Below, in pieces: positions 22,995 through 23,752 of a stretch of 23,752 nucleotides of DNA. The number at the start of each line of letters is the position of its first letter. The first letter of the stretch is position 1. Below the pieces are notes generated by a model that saw only the letters and a list, made by a program, of their open reading frames with translations, had not been told where the DNA came from and did not search any database. The stretch lies in contig CAZOSP010000060.1 of the NCBI GenBank assembly GCA_964582525.1, positions 1-23,752 on the forward strand, given 5' to 3'. The translations under genes and the position numbers were made by a program. This DNA is from BB31 sp964582525. GTDB taxonomy: Bacteria > Pseudomonadota > Gammaproteobacteria > Beggiatoales > Beggiatoaceae.

Positions 22995-23540
22995 ATGATC
23001 AAACCCTATTTTGTCTCCCTACTCATGGCTATTACCCTATCTTTTGTTTTGTTAAACAATGCGTTTACACAAAACATGTCAGACAGTAAGGGGCTTGTTG
23101 AAGCTGATGACGAGATTCTGATTAATTTGTCGGAAAGTGTCATCACAGTGCCAGTTCAGTCAGGTATCAGCATAGATGAAGCCATTGAATCGATGAAACT
23201 CAAAGCCAATATGCTCAATATCAAGTTCGTTGCGCATCAACCCTTGTCTCAAGAATACGCGGCGTTAGGTTTAGACAATATTCGGCGCACTGAAATTTTC
23301 CAATTTTGCGATGCCTCCATTGCTAAGAAAATGCTTGATTTTGATATTAATTTCTTAGCCTACATGCCTTGCCGTATTGGCATTATTGAGGACACGCAAG
23401 GACAGGCGTGGCTGGTCACGATGAACTTAAATATCTTTATCACCGCGATTAACTTACCTGATGAATTAGAGCAACTAGCCACTAGAGTACGTGACGACAT
23501 GGAAGCCATTATGGAAGCTGGCGCGTCCGGCGAGCTATAA
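22995..23540 (+). CDS. Secreted DUF302 domain protein
   Basis: From the ATG at 22995 the product has 181 residues; AGGAG at 22981-22985 gives a good ribosome site nine bases upstream, so the longer start at 22944 is not needed. The first 26 residues (MIKPYFVSLLMAITLSFVLL and onward to about Gln26) form a signal peptide, placing the protein in the periplasm or outside. The rest matches DUF302: ISIDEAIESMKLKANMLNIK, FQFCDASIAKKMLDFDINFL, YMPCRIGIIEDTQGQAWLVT and MNLNIFITAINL. The domain is small and its function unknown; it is common in sulfur-oxidising and other proteobacteria. phoU lies divergently upstream. Its stop is one base from the stop of the convergent pentapeptide gene, so there is no room for a terminator between them. 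Confidence 0.85.
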   Translation: MIKPYFVSLLMAITLSFVLLNNAFTQNMSDSKGLVEADDEILINLSESVITVPVQSGISIDEAIESMKLKANMLNIKFVAHQPLSQEYAALGLDNIRRTEIFQFCDASIAKKMLDFDINFLAYMPCRIGIIEDTQGQAWLVTMNLNIFITAINLPDELEQLATRVRDDMEAIMEAGASGEL

Positions 23541-23541
23541 A

Positions 23542-23736
23542 TTACACGTCGGGCGTGTCTAACGCCGCGTCGGTAAAATCAGCCCCGTCCAAAATCGCTT
23601 GATCCAATTGAGTCCCACACAAATTCGCGCCACGCAAGTTGGCGCGTTTCAAATTAGCCCCCTGCAAATAAGCATTGCGCAAATTCGCCTTTTCCAGCTT
23701 AGGAATGGGAATTAAATAACTTGTGCATTTGCCAGA
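23542..23736 (-). CDS. Pentapeptide-repeat protein, 3' part only, possibly frameshifted
   Basis: The minus strand encodes a run of A(N/D)LXX pentapeptides (KANLRNAYLQGANLKRANLR, then GANLCGTQLDQAILDGADF) ending in DAALDTPDV and a TAA stop. Such repeats fold into a right-handed four-sided helix; functions range from DNA mimicry to unknown. The frame is closed by a TGA at 23739-23737, and no ATG, GTG or TTG lies between that stop and the first repeats. A second frame at the window edge reads VPIDLANAQVI and then stops, and this also looks repeat-like. A frameshift near 23700-23715 or a broken gene is therefore likely. Most of the gene lies outside the window, so its true length and start cannot be judged. 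Confidence 0.7.
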   Translation of the reverse strand, partial: SGKCTSYLIPIPKLEKANLRNAYLQGANLKRANLRGANLCGTQLDQAILDGADFTDAALDTPDV

Positions 23737-23752
23737 TCAATAGGAACGGCGC

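Noticed and set aside
1..23752. tRNA, rRNA, insertion-sequence transposase or phage genes
   Set aside because: I found no transposase, integrase or ribosomal RNA sequence and no tRNA-like cloverleaf on reading both strands, although small tRNAs are hard to exclude by eye.

Overview
The window looks like a chromosomal segment of a gammaproteobacterium. The gene content fits this: a ChpA/PilL-type hybrid chemotaxis kinase, HemE, DnaQ, a rapZ/ptsH/ptsI cluster, bifunctional HldE, UbiD and PhoU. A 33-bp perfect palindrome (AGACCTTCCAGGTTT-type and AAACCTTCTAGGTTTT-type arms) recurs in the window, and a Uma2-family nuclease is present. Both traits suggest a large filamentous sulfur bacterium of the Beggiatoa/Thiothrix kind. 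That placement is inference from memory, not a database result.

Layout. Positions 1-4827 (minus) hold the end of a type IV pilus-type chemosensory operon: a 1201-residue hybrid CheA kinase with three Hpt domains, a ChpC-like CheW protein that overlaps it by 8 bases, and an unrecognised gene running off the left edge. Palindromic repeats have invaded this operon. One supplies the stop codon of the CheW gene and one is translated inside the next protein. Positions 4890-6651 hold a Uma2 protein and hemE (TTG start), separated by a strong hairpin. Positions 6875-10497 hold a NrtR-like Nudix regulator, dnaQ, ptsI and ptsH; the last two overlap by one base. Positions 10647-12145 hold a compact type II restriction-modification pair, more AT-rich than its surroundings and inserted between ptsH and rapZ. 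Positions 12205-15569 hold rapZ, hldE and a CitE-like lyase. Positions 15652-18412 hold a YceI periplasmic protein, a sodium:alanine-type symporter and a DUF2062 membrane protein.

From 18852 rightward the main direction turns to plus: a membrane-anchored solute-binding protein, ubiD, then a promoter-to-terminator unit at 21646-21791 with no convincing gene. I read that unit as a small RNA with a CU-rich single-stranded seed. phoU follows on the minus strand with a PHO-box-like promoter and no pst genes beside it. Last come a secreted DUF302 protein (plus) and the 3' part of a pentapeptide-repeat gene (minus), possibly frameshifted, at the right edge.

How the genes fit together. HPr, enzyme I and RapZ without any visible sugar permease suggest a regulatory phosphorelay rather than sugar uptake. 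HldE supplies ADP-heptose for LPS. The chemosensory operon probably controls twitching or gliding. The most original signals are the candidate small RNA, the restriction-modification insertion into the PTS cluster, and the palindromes that have become coding sequence or stop codons.
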